Positions 35,214 to 44,649 of a stretch of 64,000 bases of DNA are shown here, in pieces. A program made the position numbers and the translations under genes. How positions within the stretch are numbered: position 1 is the stretch's first letter; each line of letters opens with the position of its first letter. The stretch spans positions 62,001 to 126,000 of the forward strand of contig NZ_BBYR01000017.1 in NCBI RefSeq assembly GCF_001293525.1, read 5' to 3'. Below the pieces are notes generated by a model. That model was not told where the DNA came from. It did no database searches and saw only the letters and a program-made list of their open reading frames with translations. The DNA comes from Pseudideonella sakaiensis (GTDB taxonomy: Bacteria > Pseudomonadota > Gammaproteobacteria > Burkholderiales > Burkholderiaceae_C).

Positions 35214-35846
35214 ATGGTCAAGAAGCTCAAGCAGATGGCGGACAAGAAGGCCGCGGGCGGCGCCTCGCTGTTCGACAGCGCGCTCGCCGGCGCCGTCAAG
35301 GACTCCGCCCAGCAGATCTGGCTGGCCGGCATGGGCGCCTTCTCCAAGGCGCAGGAAGAGGGCGGCAAGGTCTTCGAGGCGCTGGTGAAGGAGGGCGTGG
35401 CCCTGCAGCGCAAGACCCAGAGCGCCGCGGAGGAGAAGTTCGGCGAGGTGGCCAGCCGCATGAGCAACATGGCCGGCGACGTCGGTGCGAAGGCCGGCCA
35501 GCAGTGGGACAAGCTGGAATCGATCTTCGAGGAGCGCGTGGCCAAGTCGCTCGGCCGCCTGGGCGTGCCGTCGGCGCGCGAACTGGAGGCGCTGCAGGCG
35601 CGCGTGGATGCGCTCGCGGCCGAGGTGGCCCGCCTGGGCGGCCGCCCGGCCGCGAAGACGCCGCGCCGCGCCGCGAAGAAGGCCGCCGCCCCGGCGCCGG
35701 CTGCTGCCGCGCCGCTGAAGGGCAAGGCGGCGAAGACGGCCAAGGCGCCGAAGGCCGCCGGCACGGCGAAGGCCGCGGCCCCGGCGCCGCGCAAGACCCG
35801 CGCCGCCAAGAGCGCGGCGGGCGCCGCCGCCCCGGCCGCCGCCTGA
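35214..35846 (+). CDS. phasin-family protein (polyhydroxyalkanoate granule-associated type)
   Basis: This 210-residue protein has an N-terminal alpha-helical phasin domain (about 15-135): Ala/Gln/Lys-rich with Ile-Trp-Leu-Ala-Gly-Met-Gly-Ala-Phe near residue 35, and a leucine-zipper-like coil (about 125-143). The C-terminal tail (145-210) is Lys/Ala/Pro-rich, like AlgP and the histone-like gene at 20652, so it may bind DNA. Such phasins coat polyhydroxyalkanoate granules and can tether them to the nucleoid, as shown for PhaF. A strong promoter lies upstream, and the acyl-CoA reductase is divergent. Confidence 0.88.
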   Translation: MVKKLKQMADKKAAGGASLFDSALAGAVKDSAQQIWLAGMGAFSKAQEEGGKVFEALVKEGVALQRKTQSAAEEKFGEVASRMSNMAGDVGAKAGQQWDKLESIFEERVAKSLGRLGVPSARELEALQARVDALAAEVARLGGRPAAKTPRRAAKKAAAPAPAAAAPLKGKAAKTAKAPKAAGTAKAAAPAPRKTRAAKSAAGAAAPAAA

Positions 35847-35876
35847 GCCGCCGCCAGCCCCCGCCCGGGCGCCGGT

Positions 35877-35897
35877 CGAGCGGCTGCGTGCCGCTCG
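35877..35897. terminator. hairpin between convergent phasin and YqaA genes
   Basis: A perfect 8-base stem (CGAGCGGC with GCCGCTCG) on a TGCGT loop lies in the 70 bases between two convergent stop codons. It can serve both strands; there is no T-tract. Confidence 0.5.
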
Positions 35898-35916
35898 CTG
35901 GCCCGCCGGGGGGACC

Positions 35917-36414
35917 TCAGGGCGCAAGCCGGCCCGGAAACATCCAGAGCAGCGCCGCCGTCATCGTGACGTAGCGTGCGAACTTGCCGATCGCCATGTA
36001 GGCGACGCAGGGCCAGAAGGGCATCTTCAGCCAGCCGGCGACCGCGCACAGCGGATCGCCGACGAGCGGCAACCACGACAGCAGGCAGGCCTTCGGGCCG
36101 AAGCGCTCGAGCCAGCGCAGCGCGCGCCCGTGCGCGGGGCCGTGGTGGCGCAGCTTCTCGTAGGCCTGCTCGGCGCCCCGGCCCATCCACCAGCTGACGG
36201 CACCGCCCAGCGTGTTGCCGGCGGTGGCGACCAGCACCGCGGGCCAGAACAGGCCCGGCTCCAGCTTCAGCAACCCGAACAGCGCAGGCTCGGAGCCCAT
36301 CGGCAGCAGCGTGGCCGACACGAAGGCCACCACGAACAGCGTGCTCAGGCCGTAGGCGGGCAGCGACAGCAGGGCGAGCGTGGAGGCCAGTGCGGCCTCG
36401 ATCCAGGCGGTCAT
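35917..36414 (-). CDS. YqaA-family (VTT/DedA-like) inner-membrane protein
   Basis: This 165-residue protein has about four transmembrane segments and the family features Pro-Met-Gly-Ser-Glu near residue 38, Gly-Asn-Thr-Leu-Gly-Gly-Ala-Val-Ser-Trp-Trp-Met-Gly-Arg near 66-79, and a Gly-Asp-Pro-Leu-Cys-Ala-Val-Ala-Gly segment near 118. YqaA proteins are small DedA relatives; the wider family includes lipid-carrier flippases, but this branch has no established substrate. It converges with the phasin gene. Confidence 0.88.
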   Translation of the reverse strand: MTAWIEAALASTLALLSLPAYGLSTLFVVAFVSATLLPMGSEPALFGLLKLEPGLFWPAVLVATAGNTLGGAVSWWMGRGAEQAYEKLRHHGPAHGRALRWLERFGPKACLLSWLPLVGDPLCAVAGWLKMPFWPCVAYMAIGKFARYVTMTAALLWMFPGRLAP

Positions 36415-36500
36415 CGGGGCGCGATTATCGAGGGCCGCGCAGCGCGGGGCGCAGGCCGCACGCCAGGGCCGGGGCCGGCCGCGCGGGGCCGCGGGGCATC

Positions 36501-36506
36501 GCTATA
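36501..36506 (+). promoter_or_regulatory. -10 box TATACT upstream of dusB
   Basis: TATACT lies 43 bases before the dusB ATG in an otherwise GC-rich stretch. No good -35 hexamer is found at 16-18 bases. It would transcribe dusB-fis-purH. Confidence 0.45.
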
Positions 36507-36549
36507 CTCCTGCCTCCTTTTTGTGCACCCGGCACCCGTCGACGCCGCC

Positions 36550-37665
36550 ATGGCGACCCTGCGCATCGGCCCCATCGCGGTGGCCAACCGTCTGTTCGTC
36601 GCACCGATGGCCGGGGTCACCGACCGTCCGTTCCGCCAGCTGTGCAAGCGGCTCGGGGCGGGCTATGCCGTCAGCGAGATGGTCACCTCGCGCAGGGATC
36701 TCTGGCACACGCTGAAGACCAGCCGCCGTGCCAACCACGACGGCGAGGTCGCGCCGATCGCGGTGCAGATCGCCGGCACCGAGCCGGCGATGATGGCCGA
36801 CGCGGCGCGCTACAACGTCGAGCGCGGCGCCCAGGTGATCGACATCAACATGGGCTGTCCGGCGAAGAAGGTGTGCAACGTCTGGGCCGGTTCCGCACTG
36901 ATGCAGGACGAGGTGCTGGCGCTGCGCATCGTCGAGGCGGTGGTCGCGGCCTGCGCGCCGCTGGGCGTGCCCGTCACATTGAAGATGCGCAGCGGCTGGT
37001 GCGCCGGCCAGCGCAATGCGCTGGCCATCGCCCGGGCCGCCGAGGCGGCTGGCGTGGCGATGGTGGTCGTGCACGGCCGCACGCGCGAGCAGGGCTACGG
37101 CGGGCGGGCCGAGCACGCGACGGTGGCCGCGGTGAAGGCGGCGCTGCGCATCCCGGTGGTCGCCAACGGCGACATCGCCACGCCCGAGCAGGCGCGCGAG
37201 GTGCTGGCCGCGACCGGCGCGGACGCGCTGATGATCGGCCGCGCGGCCCAGGGCCGCCCCTGGATCTTCCGCGAGATCGCGCACTTCCTCGAGACCGGTG
37301 AGCACCTGCCGCCGCCGCCGGTGCGGCAGGCGCGCGACTGGCTGCTCGAGCACCTCGAGGACCACTACGGCCTGTACGGCGAGCTCACCGGCGTGCGCAC
37401 CGCCCGCAAGCACATCGGCTGGGCGCTGCGCGACCTGCCGGGCGGCCGCGATTTCCGCGACCACCTGAACACGCTGGACAGCAGCGCCGCGCAGGCCGGC
37501 GCGCTGGCGCGCTGGTTCGATCGCCTGGCCGACGAGCACCCCTGCTGGCCGGCCCCGCGGCCGCTGCCGGTGAGCGGCGTGGACGCGGGCCCGGAGGCCG
37601 CCAACGATGCCGACGGCGGCGCCGCGGCGACGCTGCGCCGGGCCGTCCGGGGGGGCGGCCGATGA
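36550..37665 (+). CDS. dusB: tRNA-dihydrouridine synthase DusB
   Basis: DusB is a flavin enzyme that reduces specific uridines of tRNA D-loops. This 371-residue protein has a TIM-barrel start (Val-Ala-Pro-Met-Ala-Gly-Val-Thr-Asp) and the catalytic Cys103 in Asn-Met-Gly-Cys-Pro-Ala-Lys-Lys-Val. His-Gly-Arg-Thr-Arg-Glu-Gln-Gly-Tyr-X-Gly binds flavin or RNA. It is followed by fis through an ATGA overlap, the same dusB-fis pairing as in E. coli, where fis is regulated from the dusB promoter. The last 40 residues are a variable Pro/Ala-rich tail. Confidence 0.96.
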   Translation: MATLRIGPIAVANRLFVAPMAGVTDRPFRQLCKRLGAGYAVSEMVTSRRDLWHTLKTSRRANHDGEVAPIAVQIAGTEPAMMADAARYNVERGAQVIDINMGCPAKKVCNVWAGSALMQDEVLALRIVEAVVAACAPLGVPVTLKMRSGWCAGQRNALAIARAAEAAGVAMVVVHGRTREQGYGGRAEHATVAAVKAALRIPVVANGDIATPEQAREVLAATGADALMIGRAAQGRPWIFREIAHFLETGEHLPPPPVRQARDWLLEHLEDHYGLYGELTGVRTARKHIGWALRDLPGGRDFRDHLNTLDSSAAQAGALARWFDRLADEHPCWPAPRPLPVSGVDAGPEAANDADGGAAATLRRAVRGGGR

Positions 37666-37970
37666 GCCCGCAGGGCCGCCCGAAAGGCGAAGCGCCGAAC
37701 GCCCCGGCCGACGCCGGCCACGCGCCGGCCGGCGCGCACCGCCACGGCGTCGAGGCCTGCATCCGCGAGAGCCTGGCGGTCTATTTCCGCGACCTCGGGG
37801 ACGTCGAGCCGAGCGCCCTGTACGACATGATCATCGACGTGGTGGAGAAGCCGCTGCTGGAGGTGGTGATGCAGCGGGCGGACGGCAACCAGAGCCGGGC
37901 CGCCGAATGGCTCGGCATCAACCGCAACACGCTGCGCCGCAAGCTGCTGCAGCACAAGCTGATTCCATGA
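37662..37970 (+). CDS. fis: Fis-family DNA-binding protein
   Basis: Fis is a small nucleoid protein that bends DNA and adjusts rRNA and growth-phase transcription. This 102-residue protein has a disordered N-terminus of about 28 residues, the dimerisation helices, and a C-terminal helix-turn-helix (about 78-98) with [20 protein letters not shown]. ATGA overlaps join it to dusB upstream and to purH downstream. Confidence 0.95.
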   Translation: MSPQGRPKGEAPNAPADAGHAPAGAHRHGVEACIRESLAVYFRDLGDVEPSALYDMIIDVVEKPLLEVVMQRADGNQSRAAEWLGINRNTLRRKLLQHKLIP

Positions 37971-39559
37971 ACGCCCTGATCTCCGTTTCCGACAAGACCG
38001 GCGTGGTCGACCTCGCCCGCGGCCTGCACGCGCTGGGCATCGGCCTGCTGTCGACCGGCGGCACGGCCCGCCTGCTCGCCGAGGCCGGCCTGCCCGTCAC
38101 CGAGGTGGCGGACCACACCGGCTTCCCCGAGATGCTCGACGGCCGCGTGAAGACCCTGCACCCGGCGATCCACGGCGGTTTGCTGGCGCGGCGCGACCTG
38201 CCGGCGCACATGGCGGCGCTGGCGACGCACGGCATCGCGACGATCGACCTGCTGGTCGTCAACCTCTACCCCTTCGAGGCCACCGTCGCGCGCGCCGACT
38301 GCACGCTGGAGGAGGCGATCGAGAACATCGACATCGGCGGCCCGGCGATGGTGCGCTCGGCGGCGAAGAACTGGCAGGACGTCGCGGTGCTCACCGATGC
38401 CTCGCAGTACGCGGGCGTGCTCGCGGAACTGCGCGCCGACGGCGCGGTCAGCCGCGCCACGCGCTTCGCGCTCTCGGTGGCCGCCTTCAACCGCATCGCG
38501 AACTACGACGCGGCCATCAGCGACCACCTGTCGGCGCTGCAGGCCGACGGCAGCCGCGCGGAGTTCCCGGCGCAGAGCAACGGCCGTTTCGTGAAGCTGC
38601 AGGACCTGCGCTACGGCGAGAACCCGCACCAGCGCGCCGCGTTCTACCGCGACCTGCATCCGGCGCCGGGCTCGCTCGTCACCGCGACCCAGCACCAGGG
38701 CAAGGAGCTCTCGTACAACAACATCGCCGATGCGGATGCGGCCTGGGAGTGCGTGCGCAGCTTCGATGCGGCGCAGGACGGGCCGGCCTGCGTGATCGTC
38801 AAGCACGCCAACCCCTGCGGCGTGGCGCTGGGCGAGGATGCGGCCGCGGCCTACGCCAAGGCGCTGAAGACCGACCCGACCTCGGCCTTCGGCGGCATCA
38901 TCGCCTTCAACGTGGCGGTGGACCGGGCCGCGGCCGAGGCGGTCAGCCGCCAGTTCCTCGAGGTGCTGATCGCGCCGGCCTACACCGACGAGGCGCGTGC
39001 CGTGCTGGCGGCCAAGGCCAACGTGCGCGTGCTGGAGATCCCGCTGGACGGGGTGGATCCGGCCGGCGCGACGCCCTGGGCGCGCGGCCGCAACGCGCAC
39101 GACGTCAAGCGCGTCGGCTCGGGCCTGCTGATCCAGAGCGCCGACGAGCACGTGCTGGCCGCCGCCGACCTGAAGATCGTGACCGCGCGCCAGCCGACGC
39201 CGACCCAGCTGGCCGACCTGCTGTTCGCGTGGAAGGTCGCGCAGTACGTGAAGAGCAACGCCATCGTCTTCTGCGGCGGCGGCATGACGCTCGGCGTCGG
39301 CGCCGGCCAGATGAGCCGGATCGATTCGGCGCGCATCGCCGGCATCAAGGCCGAGCACGCCGGGCTCAGCCTGCAGGGCTCGGCCGTCGCGAGCGACGCC
39401 TTCTTCCCGTTCCGCGACGGCCTCGACGTGGTCGTCGATGCCGGTGCCGCCGCGGTGATCCAGCCCGGCGGCTCGGTGCGCGATGCCGAGGTCATCGCGG
39501 CCGCCGACGAGCGCGGGATCGTGATGGCGCTCACCGGCGTGCGGCACTTCCGGCATTGA
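37967..39559 (+). CDS. purH: bifunctional AICAR transformylase / IMP cyclohydrolase PurH
   Basis: PurH catalyses the last two steps to inosine monophosphate. This 530-residue protein has the normal length. The N-terminal cyclohydrolase (MGS-like) domain (about 1-190) has Ser-Thr-Gly-Gly-Thr-Ala, Asp-Gly-Arg-Val-Lys-Thr-Leu-His-Pro and Glu-Asn-Ile-Asp-Ile-Gly-Gly-Pro. The transformylase domain has Leu-Arg-Tyr-Gly-Glu-Asn-Pro-His-Gln and the catalytic Lys-His pair in Val-Lys-His-Ala-Asn-Pro-Cys-Gly. It starts four bases inside the end of fis. Confidence 0.98.
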   Translation: MNALISVSDKTGVVDLARGLHALGIGLLSTGGTARLLAEAGLPVTEVADHTGFPEMLDGRVKTLHPAIHGGLLARRDLPAHMAALATHGIATIDLLVVNLYPFEATVARADCTLEEAIENIDIGGPAMVRSAAKNWQDVAVLTDASQYAGVLAELRADGAVSRATRFALSVAAFNRIANYDAAISDHLSALQADGSRAEFPAQSNGRFVKLQDLRYGENPHQRAAFYRDLHPAPGSLVTATQHQGKELSYNNIADADAAWECVRSFDAAQDGPACVIVKHANPCGVALGEDAAAAYAKALKTDPTSAFGGIIAFNVAVDRAAAEAVSRQFLEVLIAPAYTDEARAVLAAKANVRVLEIPLDGVDPAGATPWARGRNAHDVKRVGSGLLIQSADEHVLAAADLKIVTARQPTPTQLADLLFAWKVAQYVKSNAIVFCGGGMTLGVGAGQMSRIDSARIAGIKAEHAGLSLQGSAVASDAFFPFRDGLDVVVDAGAAAVIQPGGSVRDAEVIAAADERGIVMALTGVRHFRH

Positions 39560-39608
39560 GCCGGCCCGGCGGCCGGGGCGCCCGGCGGCGGCGCGGCAGA
39601 ATCGCTGC

Positions 39609-40232
39609 ATGACGCTGCCCGAGGCCGCCGGCCTGCTGCTCGCCTTCGTCGCCCGGCTGATCACCGGGGCCCAGGGCCATTGGCGCGGCACCGCGCCGAA
39701 GGCGGAGCAGCGCATCTACTTCGCCAACCACCAGAGCCACTTCGACTGGGTGCTGATCTGGGCCGCGTTGCCGCGCGACCTGCGCGCGGTAACGCGGCCG
39801 ATCGCCGCGCGCGACTACTGGACGGCCAGCCCGCTGCGCGCCTGGATCACCCGCGAGATCTTCAATGCCGTCTACGTCGACCGCCAGCGCAGCGCCGACC
39901 AGGACCCGCTGGAGCCGCTCGTCGACGCGCTGCAGCGCGGGGACTCGCTGGTCATCTTCCCCGAAGGCACGCGCGGCCACCGCGGCGACCCGCAGGCCTT
40001 CAAGTCCGGCCTGTTCCACCTGGCCGAGCGCTTCCCCGGGGTGCCGCTGGTGCCGGCCTGGATCGACAACGTGCAGCGCGTCATGCCCAAGGGCGAGGTG
40101 GTGCCGGTGCCGGTGCTGTGCTCCGTCAGCTTCGGCGCGCCGTTGCAGCTCGCGCCCGGCGAGGACAAGCGGGCCTTCCTCGGGCGGGCCCGCGACGCGG
40201 TGCTGGCGCTGAAGCCGGCCGGGATGGGCTGA
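39609..40232 (+). CDS. PlsC-like 1-acylglycerol-3-phosphate acyltransferase
   Basis: This 207-residue protein has the acyltransferase motifs Asn-His-Gln-Ser-His-Phe-Asp-Trp (His-X4-Asp, about 38-45) and Phe-Pro-Glu-Gly-Thr-Arg-Gly (about 118-124). A weak hydrophobic segment lies at the N-terminus. It probably acylates a lysophospholipid at the inner membrane. The CdsA-like gene starts 2 bases after its stop, so phosphatidate made here could feed CDP-diacylglycerol synthesis next door. The exact acyl acceptor is not proven. Confidence 0.88.
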   Translation: MTLPEAAGLLLAFVARLITGAQGHWRGTAPKAEQRIYFANHQSHFDWVLIWAALPRDLRAVTRPIAARDYWTASPLRAWITREIFNAVYVDRQRSADQDPLEPLVDALQRGDSLVIFPEGTRGHRGDPQAFKSGLFHLAERFPGVPLVPAWIDNVQRVMPKGEVVPVPVLCSVSFGAPLQLAPGEDKRAFLGRARDAVLALKPAGMG

Positions 40233-40234
40233 GC

Positions 40235-41245
40235 GTGGACGCGCTGCGCGAGGCCGCGGTCGACCGCCAGGTCGCCTGGCTCTTCATCGGCTTGTTCGGT
40301 GCACTGGTGGCCGCCACGCTCGGCGCATGGTGGCTGGGCCTGCGGGCCGACTCGCCGCCGCGGCTGGCACGCCAGGAGGTGCTCTGGGGCGACCTGCGCG
40401 CGGCCTGGGTCGGCGCGGTGCTGTTCTGGATCGCCTGGGTGCTCGGCGCGGCGGTGGCCACGCTGCTGTTCGGCTTCGTCGCCTTCCTGGTGCTGCGCGA
40501 GTTCATCACGCTGACGCACACCCGGCGGGCCGACCACCGCAGCCTGCTGCTGGCCTTCTTCGTCGTGCTGCCGCTGCAGTTCGTGCTGGCCGGCAGCCGC
40601 TTCTTCGACCTGTTCACCGTGTTCGTGCCGGTCTATGTCTTCTTCCTGCTGCCGCTGCTGAGTGCCCTCGGCAACGACCCGCAGCGCTTCCTCGAGCGCA
40701 CCGCCAAGATCCAGTGGGCGATCATGGTGTGCGTCTACGGCATGAGCCACGCCCCGGCGCTGCTGCTGCTGGACCTGCCGGGCTATGCCGGCCGCGGCGC
40801 CTTCCTGGTGTTCTTCCTGGTCGCCGTGGTCGCCGCCGCGCACCAGGCGCAGGCGGTGGCCGCGCGCCACGTGCGGGCGCGGCCGGTGGCGCGCGCGATC
40901 AGCCGCCAGTTCACCTGGCGCGCCTGGGGCTGGGGCGTGGCCGCCGGCGGCACGGTGGGCGTGCTGCTGTACTGGACCACGCCCTTCATGCCGGGCCCGG
41001 CCGCGCTGATGGGCGTGCTGGCCGGCGGCAGCGGCACCCTGGGCGCCTTCGTGGTCACCGCGCTGCAGCGCGACGCCGGCGTGCGCGGCCGCGACGGCCG
41101 CGTCTCGGTGACGGGGGCCGTCGGCCTGCTGGACCGGGTGGCGCCGCTGTGCTTTGCCGCGCCGGTGTTCTTCCACTCGGTGCGCTGGTTCTTCGGCTGG
41201 GACCAGGGCCTGCCCGTGCTCTCGCTGCCGGAGCTGGGCGGATGA
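40235..41245 (+). CDS. CdsA-like phosphatidate cytidylyltransferase family protein
   Basis: This 336-residue protein has about eight transmembrane segments. Near the C-terminus, Gly-Leu-Leu-Asp-Arg-Val-Ala-Pro, then Ala-Pro-Val-Phe-Phe-His, corresponds to the end of the CdsA signature (Asp-Arg and following residues). The fuller Lys-Arg-X4-Lys-Asp part is not evident: Leu-Gln-Arg-Asp-Ala-Gly-Val stands where it should begin. This divergent CdsA type commonly follows a PlsC-like gene. It starts at GTG 40235 and ends in an ATGA overlap with ruvC. Confidence 0.82.
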   Translation: MDALREAAVDRQVAWLFIGLFGALVAATLGAWWLGLRADSPPRLARQEVLWGDLRAAWVGAVLFWIAWVLGAAVATLLFGFVAFLVLREFITLTHTRRADHRSLLLAFFVVLPLQFVLAGSRFFDLFTVFVPVYVFFLLPLLSALGNDPQRFLERTAKIQWAIMVCVYGMSHAPALLLLDLPGYAGRGAFLVFFLVAVVAAAHQAQAVAARHVRARPVARAISRQFTWRAWGWGVAAGGTVGVLLYWTTPFMPGPAALMGVLAGGSGTLGAFVVTALQRDAGVRGRDGRVSVTGAVGLLDRVAPLCFAAPVFFHSVRWFFGWDQGLPVLSLPELGG

Positions 41246-41802
41246 CGGCCCGCCGCATCCTCGGCATCGACCCGGGGCTGGTGATCACGGGCTTCGGCGT
41301 CATCGAGGCCGACGGCCCGGCGCTGAACTACGTGGCCAGCGGCACCATCCGCACCGCCGGGCCGCAGCTCGGCGAGCTGCCCGCGCGGCTGAAGCTGATC
41401 TTCGACGGCGTGCGCGAGGTCACGCGTCGCTACCAGCCGAGCTGCGCGGCGATCGAGATCGTCTTCGTCAACGTGAACCCGCAGTCGACGCTGCTGCTCG
41501 GCCAGGCGCGCGGCGCGGCTGTCACGGCGCTGGTCTGCGACGCGCTGCCGGTGTCGGAGTACACGCCGCTGCAGATGAAGAAGGCGATCGTCGGGCACGG
41601 CCACGCCCGCAAGGACCAGGTCCAGGAGATGGTGCGCCGGCTGCTGCGCCTGCCGGGCCTGCCCGGCAAGGATGCCGCCGATGCGCTCGGGCTGGCGATC
41701 TGCCACGCGCACGCGGGCGCCTCGCTGGAGGTGCTGGCCCGCAGCGGGACGCCGCTCGCGCGCCGCACCCAGGGCGCCTACCGCGGCGGCCGCGCGCTCT
41801 GA
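41242..41802 (+). CDS. ruvC: Holliday junction resolvase RuvC
   Basis: RuvC cleaves four-way DNA junctions during recombinational repair. This 186-residue protein has the acidic site in order: Asp10 in Gly-Ile-Asp-Pro-Gly, Glu in Ala-Ile-Glu-Ile-Val-Phe, and the Asp pair in Lys-Asp-Ala-Ala-Asp-Ala-Leu-Gly-Leu. The usual Glu-Gln after Ile is Glu-Ile here, a conservative change outside the catalytic residue. It overlaps the CdsA-like gene (ATGA). ruvA and ruvB are not in the window. Confidence 0.95.
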   Translation: MTARRILGIDPGLVITGFGVIEADGPALNYVASGTIRTAGPQLGELPARLKLIFDGVREVTRRYQPSCAAIEIVFVNVNPQSTLLLGQARGAAVTALVCDALPVSEYTPLQMKKAIVGHGHARKDQVQEMVRRLLRLPGLPGKDAADALGLAICHAHAGASLEVLARSGTPLARRTQGAYRGGRAL

Positions 41803-41847
41803 GCCGGCCGCGCGGCCCGCCCGGCCGCGCAGCGCGCGGCGCGTGCC

Positions 41848-41853
41848 TACAAT
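41848..41853 (+). promoter_or_regulatory. -10 box TACAAT upstream of argB
   Basis: TACAAT lies 52 bases before the argB ATG, in GC-rich surroundings. No clear -35 hexamer is seen. Confidence 0.45.
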
Positions 41854-41904
41854 TTCCAGACGCGCGCGGCACCCGTCGCCCGCCAGCCTTGAAAGGTGTC
41901 CCCC

Positions 41905-42819
41905 ATGAGCGCTGAGTCCGACGACATCGCGTCGGCCGTGGCCCGCATCGCGCCGCGCGAGAAGGCCGAGATCCTGGCCCAGGCCCTGCCGTACATCCGG
42001 CGCTTCCACGGCAAGACCATCGTCGTGAAGTACGGCGGCAACGCGATGACCGACCCGGCGCTGCAGCAGGACTTCGCCGAGGACGTCGTGCTGCTGAAGC
42101 TGGTCGGCATGAACCCGGTGGTGGTGCACGGCGGGGGGCCGCAGATCGAGGAGGCGCTGGCCAAGATCGGCAAGAAGGGCACCTTCATCCAGGGCATGCG
42201 CGTCACCGACGACGAGACCATGGAGGTCGTCGAGTGGGTGCTCGCCGGCCAGGTGCAGCAGGACATCGTCGGCCTGATCAACGTCGCCGGCGGCAAGGCG
42301 GTGGGCCTGACCGGCCGCGATGGCGGGCTGATCCGCGCGCGCAAGATGAAGATGCTCGACCTGAAGGATCCGACCAAGGAACACGACGTCGGCATGGTCG
42401 GCGAGATCGAGTCGATCGACCCGAGCGTGGTGCGGGCGCTGCAGGAGGACCAGTTCATCCCGGTCATCTCGCCGCTGGGCTTCGGCGCGAACAACGAGAA
42501 CTACAACATCAATGCCGACATCGTCGCCGGCAAGCTGGCCGAGGTGCTGAAGGCCGAGAAGCTGGTGATGCTGACCAACATCCCCGGCGTGCTGGACAAG
42601 GCCGGCCAGCTGCTCACCAACCTGAGCGCGCGCGAGATCGACGACCTGTTTGCCGACGGCACGATCAGCGGCGGCATGCTGCCGAAGATCTCGTCGGCGC
42701 TGGAGGCCGCGCGCAACGGCGTCCACTCGGTGCACGTGATCGACGGCCGCGTGCCGCACGTGCTGCTGCTGGAGGTCCTGACCGACCAGGCCTACGGCAC
42801 GATGATCCGCAGCCATTGA
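41905..42819 (+). CDS. argB: acetylglutamate kinase ArgB
   Basis: ArgB phosphorylates N-acetylglutamate, the second step of arginine synthesis. This 304-residue protein has the amino-acid kinase motifs Val-Val-Lys-Tyr-Gly-Gly-Asn-Ala-Met, Val-Val-His-Gly-Gly-Gly-Pro-Gln-Ile and Gly-Gly-Met-Leu-Pro-Lys. The N-terminal helix (about 5-25) is the kind that forms the hexameric, arginine-inhibited enzymes. A GAAAGG ribosome site 8 bases upstream favours ATG 41905 over the GTG nine bases earlier. Confidence 0.97.
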   Translation: MSAESDDIASAVARIAPREKAEILAQALPYIRRFHGKTIVVKYGGNAMTDPALQQDFAEDVVLLKLVGMNPVVVHGGGPQIEEALAKIGKKGTFIQGMRVTDDETMEVVEWVLAGQVQQDIVGLINVAGGKAVGLTGRDGGLIRARKMKMLDLKDPTKEHDVGMVGEIESIDPSVVRALQEDQFIPVISPLGFGANNENYNINADIVAGKLAEVLKAEKLVMLTNIPGVLDKAGQLLTNLSAREIDDLFADGTISGGMLPKISSALEAARNGVHSVHVIDGRVPHVLLLEVLTDQAYGTMIRSH

Positions 42820-42827
42820 AGCCGGCA

Positions 42828-42845
42828 GGCCGCCGCGTGGCGGCC
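42828..42845. terminator. hairpin downstream of argB
   Basis: A perfect 7-base stem, GGCCGCC with GGCGGCC, closes on a GCGT tetraloop 8 bases after the argB stop. No T-tract is present. The same 18-base core occurs after sspA at 58065-58082. Confidence 0.5.
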
Positions 42846-42904
42846 CGCCGCGGTCCGGGCCGGCGGCGACGCGCGGCCCGCGCCACCCGCCCCGAGCCGC
42901 CGCC

Positions 42905-43849
42905 GTGACCCCGTCTTCCCCCGCCCTCCCGGCCCCCACCGCCGCCACCGCACGCGCCGCGCTGGCCGCGGCCTGCGGCGCCGGCTTCCTCTGGGGCACC
43001 GGCGCGCTGGTGGTCAACGTGCTGATCGAGCGCCACGGGTTCACGCCGGAGAACATCTCCTTCTGGCGCTTCGTGGTCGGCGCCGTCGTGCTGCTCGCGG
43101 TGTTCGGGCGGCGCGGGCTGTGGGCTGCGGTGCGGCCGCTGTGGGCCCGGGTGCTGGGTGCGGGCACGTGCATGGCGGCCTACGTGCTGCTGTGGTTCCT
43201 CGGCATCGAGCGCATCGGTGCGGCCATCCCGACCCTGATTGCGCTGTGCCTCCCGCCGGTGCTGGTCACGCTGGTCGCGCTGCTGCGCGGCCAGGAGCGC
43301 CTCGACGCGACGCTGGTGGCGATCCTCGCCGCCGCGCTGGCTGGCACGGTGATGATCGTCGCGCGCCATGGCGGCGGCGCGGGCCCGGTCGCTGCCGGGG
43401 ACTTCTGGGTCGGCGTCGCCTGCTCGGTCGGCTCGGCGGTGCTGTATGCGGGCTTCACGCTGGTCAGCGGCGGCCTGTCGCAGCGGCTCGGCGCCGGGCC
43501 GGCCACCACCTGCCTGACCGTCGTCGCGGCGGCGGTGATGGGCCTGTCGGGCCTGTTCCGGCCGCTCGCGTGGCCGGTGGAGGTCGCGCCCGAGGCCTGG
43601 TTCCTGTACCTCGGGGTCGTCACCGCGGCGCTGGCGCTGCTGGCCTTCAGCTGGGGCGCCGCGCGCATCAGCCCGACGGCGCTGACCGTCGCGACGCTGG
43701 TCGAGCCGCTGACGGCGGTGCTGCTGGCCGCGCTGCTGCTGGGCCAGCCGCTCGGCGCGCTGCAGTGGGCCGGCGGCGGGCTGCTGATGATCGCGATCGC
43801 CGGCCTCGGCCGCCGCGTCGCCGCCGCGTCGCCCGGGGATCCGCGTTGA
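42905..43849 (+). CDS. EamA/DMT-family transporter
   Basis: This 314-residue protein has ten transmembrane segments in two EamA repeats (about 20-150 and 165-305). The first carries the typical Phe-Leu-Trp-Gly-Thr start and Phe-Trp-Arg-Phe, the second Gly-X-X-Leu-Tyr-Ala-X-Phe and a Glu-Pro-Leu-Thr-Ala-Val-Leu-Leu-Ala motif. Such drug/metabolite transporters move small metabolites out of the cell; the substrate cannot be predicted. It starts at GTG 42905. Its stop overlaps the next gene's likely TTG start. Confidence 0.92.
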   Translation: MTPSSPALPAPTAATARAALAAACGAGFLWGTGALVVNVLIERHGFTPENISFWRFVVGAVVLLAVFGRRGLWAAVRPLWARVLGAGTCMAAYVLLWFLGIERIGAAIPTLIALCLPPVLVTLVALLRGQERLDATLVAILAAALAGTVMIVARHGGGAGPVAAGDFWVGVACSVGSAVLYAGFTLVSGGLSQRLGAGPATTCLTVVAAAVMGLSGLFRPLAWPVEVAPEAWFLYLGVVTAALALLAFSWGAARISPTALTVATLVEPLTAVLLAALLLGQPLGALQWAGGGLLMIAIAGLGRRVAAASPGDPR

Positions 43850-44649
43850 CTGCCGCGGTGCGACGGCTGCGCCGGCGCTGGCGCGGCGGCCTGCCTGCCG
43901 CGTCGGCGGCGCCGGCGCCGGCGTCGGTGCCCGCCGCCGCGCGCCCGGCCGGACGCCGGCCACCGCCAGTGTGGCTGTTCGACCTGGACGACACGCTGCA
44001 CGACGCCAGCCATGCCGCCTTCGGCCAGGCCAGCGCCGCGATGAACGACTACATCGTGCGCCACATCGGCCTGACGGCGGAGGAGGCCGCCGTGCTGCGC
44101 CAGGGCTACTGGCGGCGCTACGGCGCGACCCTGCTGGGCCTGGTGCGCCACCACGGCGTGGTGGCCCGGCATTTCCTCGACGAGACGCATGCGCTGCCGG
44201 GACTGGAGGAGCGGCTGCGCTGCCACGCGGCCGACCGGCGCGCGCTGTGCCGCCTGCCCGGCCGCCGCTACGTCGTCACCAACGGCCCGCGCGCCTACGC
44301 CGCGCGCGTGCTGCGCGGCCTGCGCCTGCACGGCCTGTTCGACGGCGTGCTCGGCGTCGAGGACATGCGCATGTTCGGTGAGCACCGCCCCAAGCCCGAC
44401 CGGCGGGCGCTGCGCCACCTGCTCGCGCGGCTGAAGCTGGTGCCGGCGCGCTGCGTGCTGGTGGAGGACACGCTGTCGAACCAGAAGGCGGTGCGCCGGC
44501 TGGGGCTGCGCACGGTGTGGATGCAGGGCTACCAGCCGCCCGGCGCGCGGGCCGCCGGCGGGCGCGCCCGCGGCGGCCGGCCGGCCTACGTGTGTGCCAG
44601 AATCAAGCGCATCGCCGCCTTGCGGGCCCTGCAGCAGTTCTCGCGATGA
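43846..44649 (+). CDS. HAD-family pyrimidine 5'-nucleotidase-like phosphatase
   Basis: This HAD hydrolase has about 267 residues. Motif I is Phe-Asp-Leu-Asp-Asp-Thr-Leu (near 45-51), motif II Val-Thr-Asn-Gly, motif III a Lys in Arg-Pro-Lys-Pro-Asp, and motif IV Val-Glu-Asp-Thr. The all-helical cap between them resembles the pyrimidine 5'-nucleotidases (SDT1/YjjG-like) often found upstream of slmA in betaproteobacteria. The start is unsure: TTG 43846, with a GGGGA ribosome-like site and a 4-base overlap, or GTG 43858. It overlaps slmA at its end (ATGA). Confidence 0.85.
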   Translation: MTAAVRRLRRRWRGGLPAASAAPAPASVPAAARPAGRRPPPVWLFDLDDTLHDASHAAFGQASAAMNDYIVRHIGLTAEEAAVLRQGYWRRYGATLLGLVRHHGVVARHFLDETHALPGLEERLRCHAADRRALCRLPGRRYVVTNGPRAYAARVLRGLRLHGLFDGVLGVEDMRMFGEHRPKPDRRALRHLLARLKLVPARCVLVEDTLSNQKAVRRLGLRTVWMQGYQPPGARAAGGRARGGRPAYVCARIKRIAALRALQQFSR

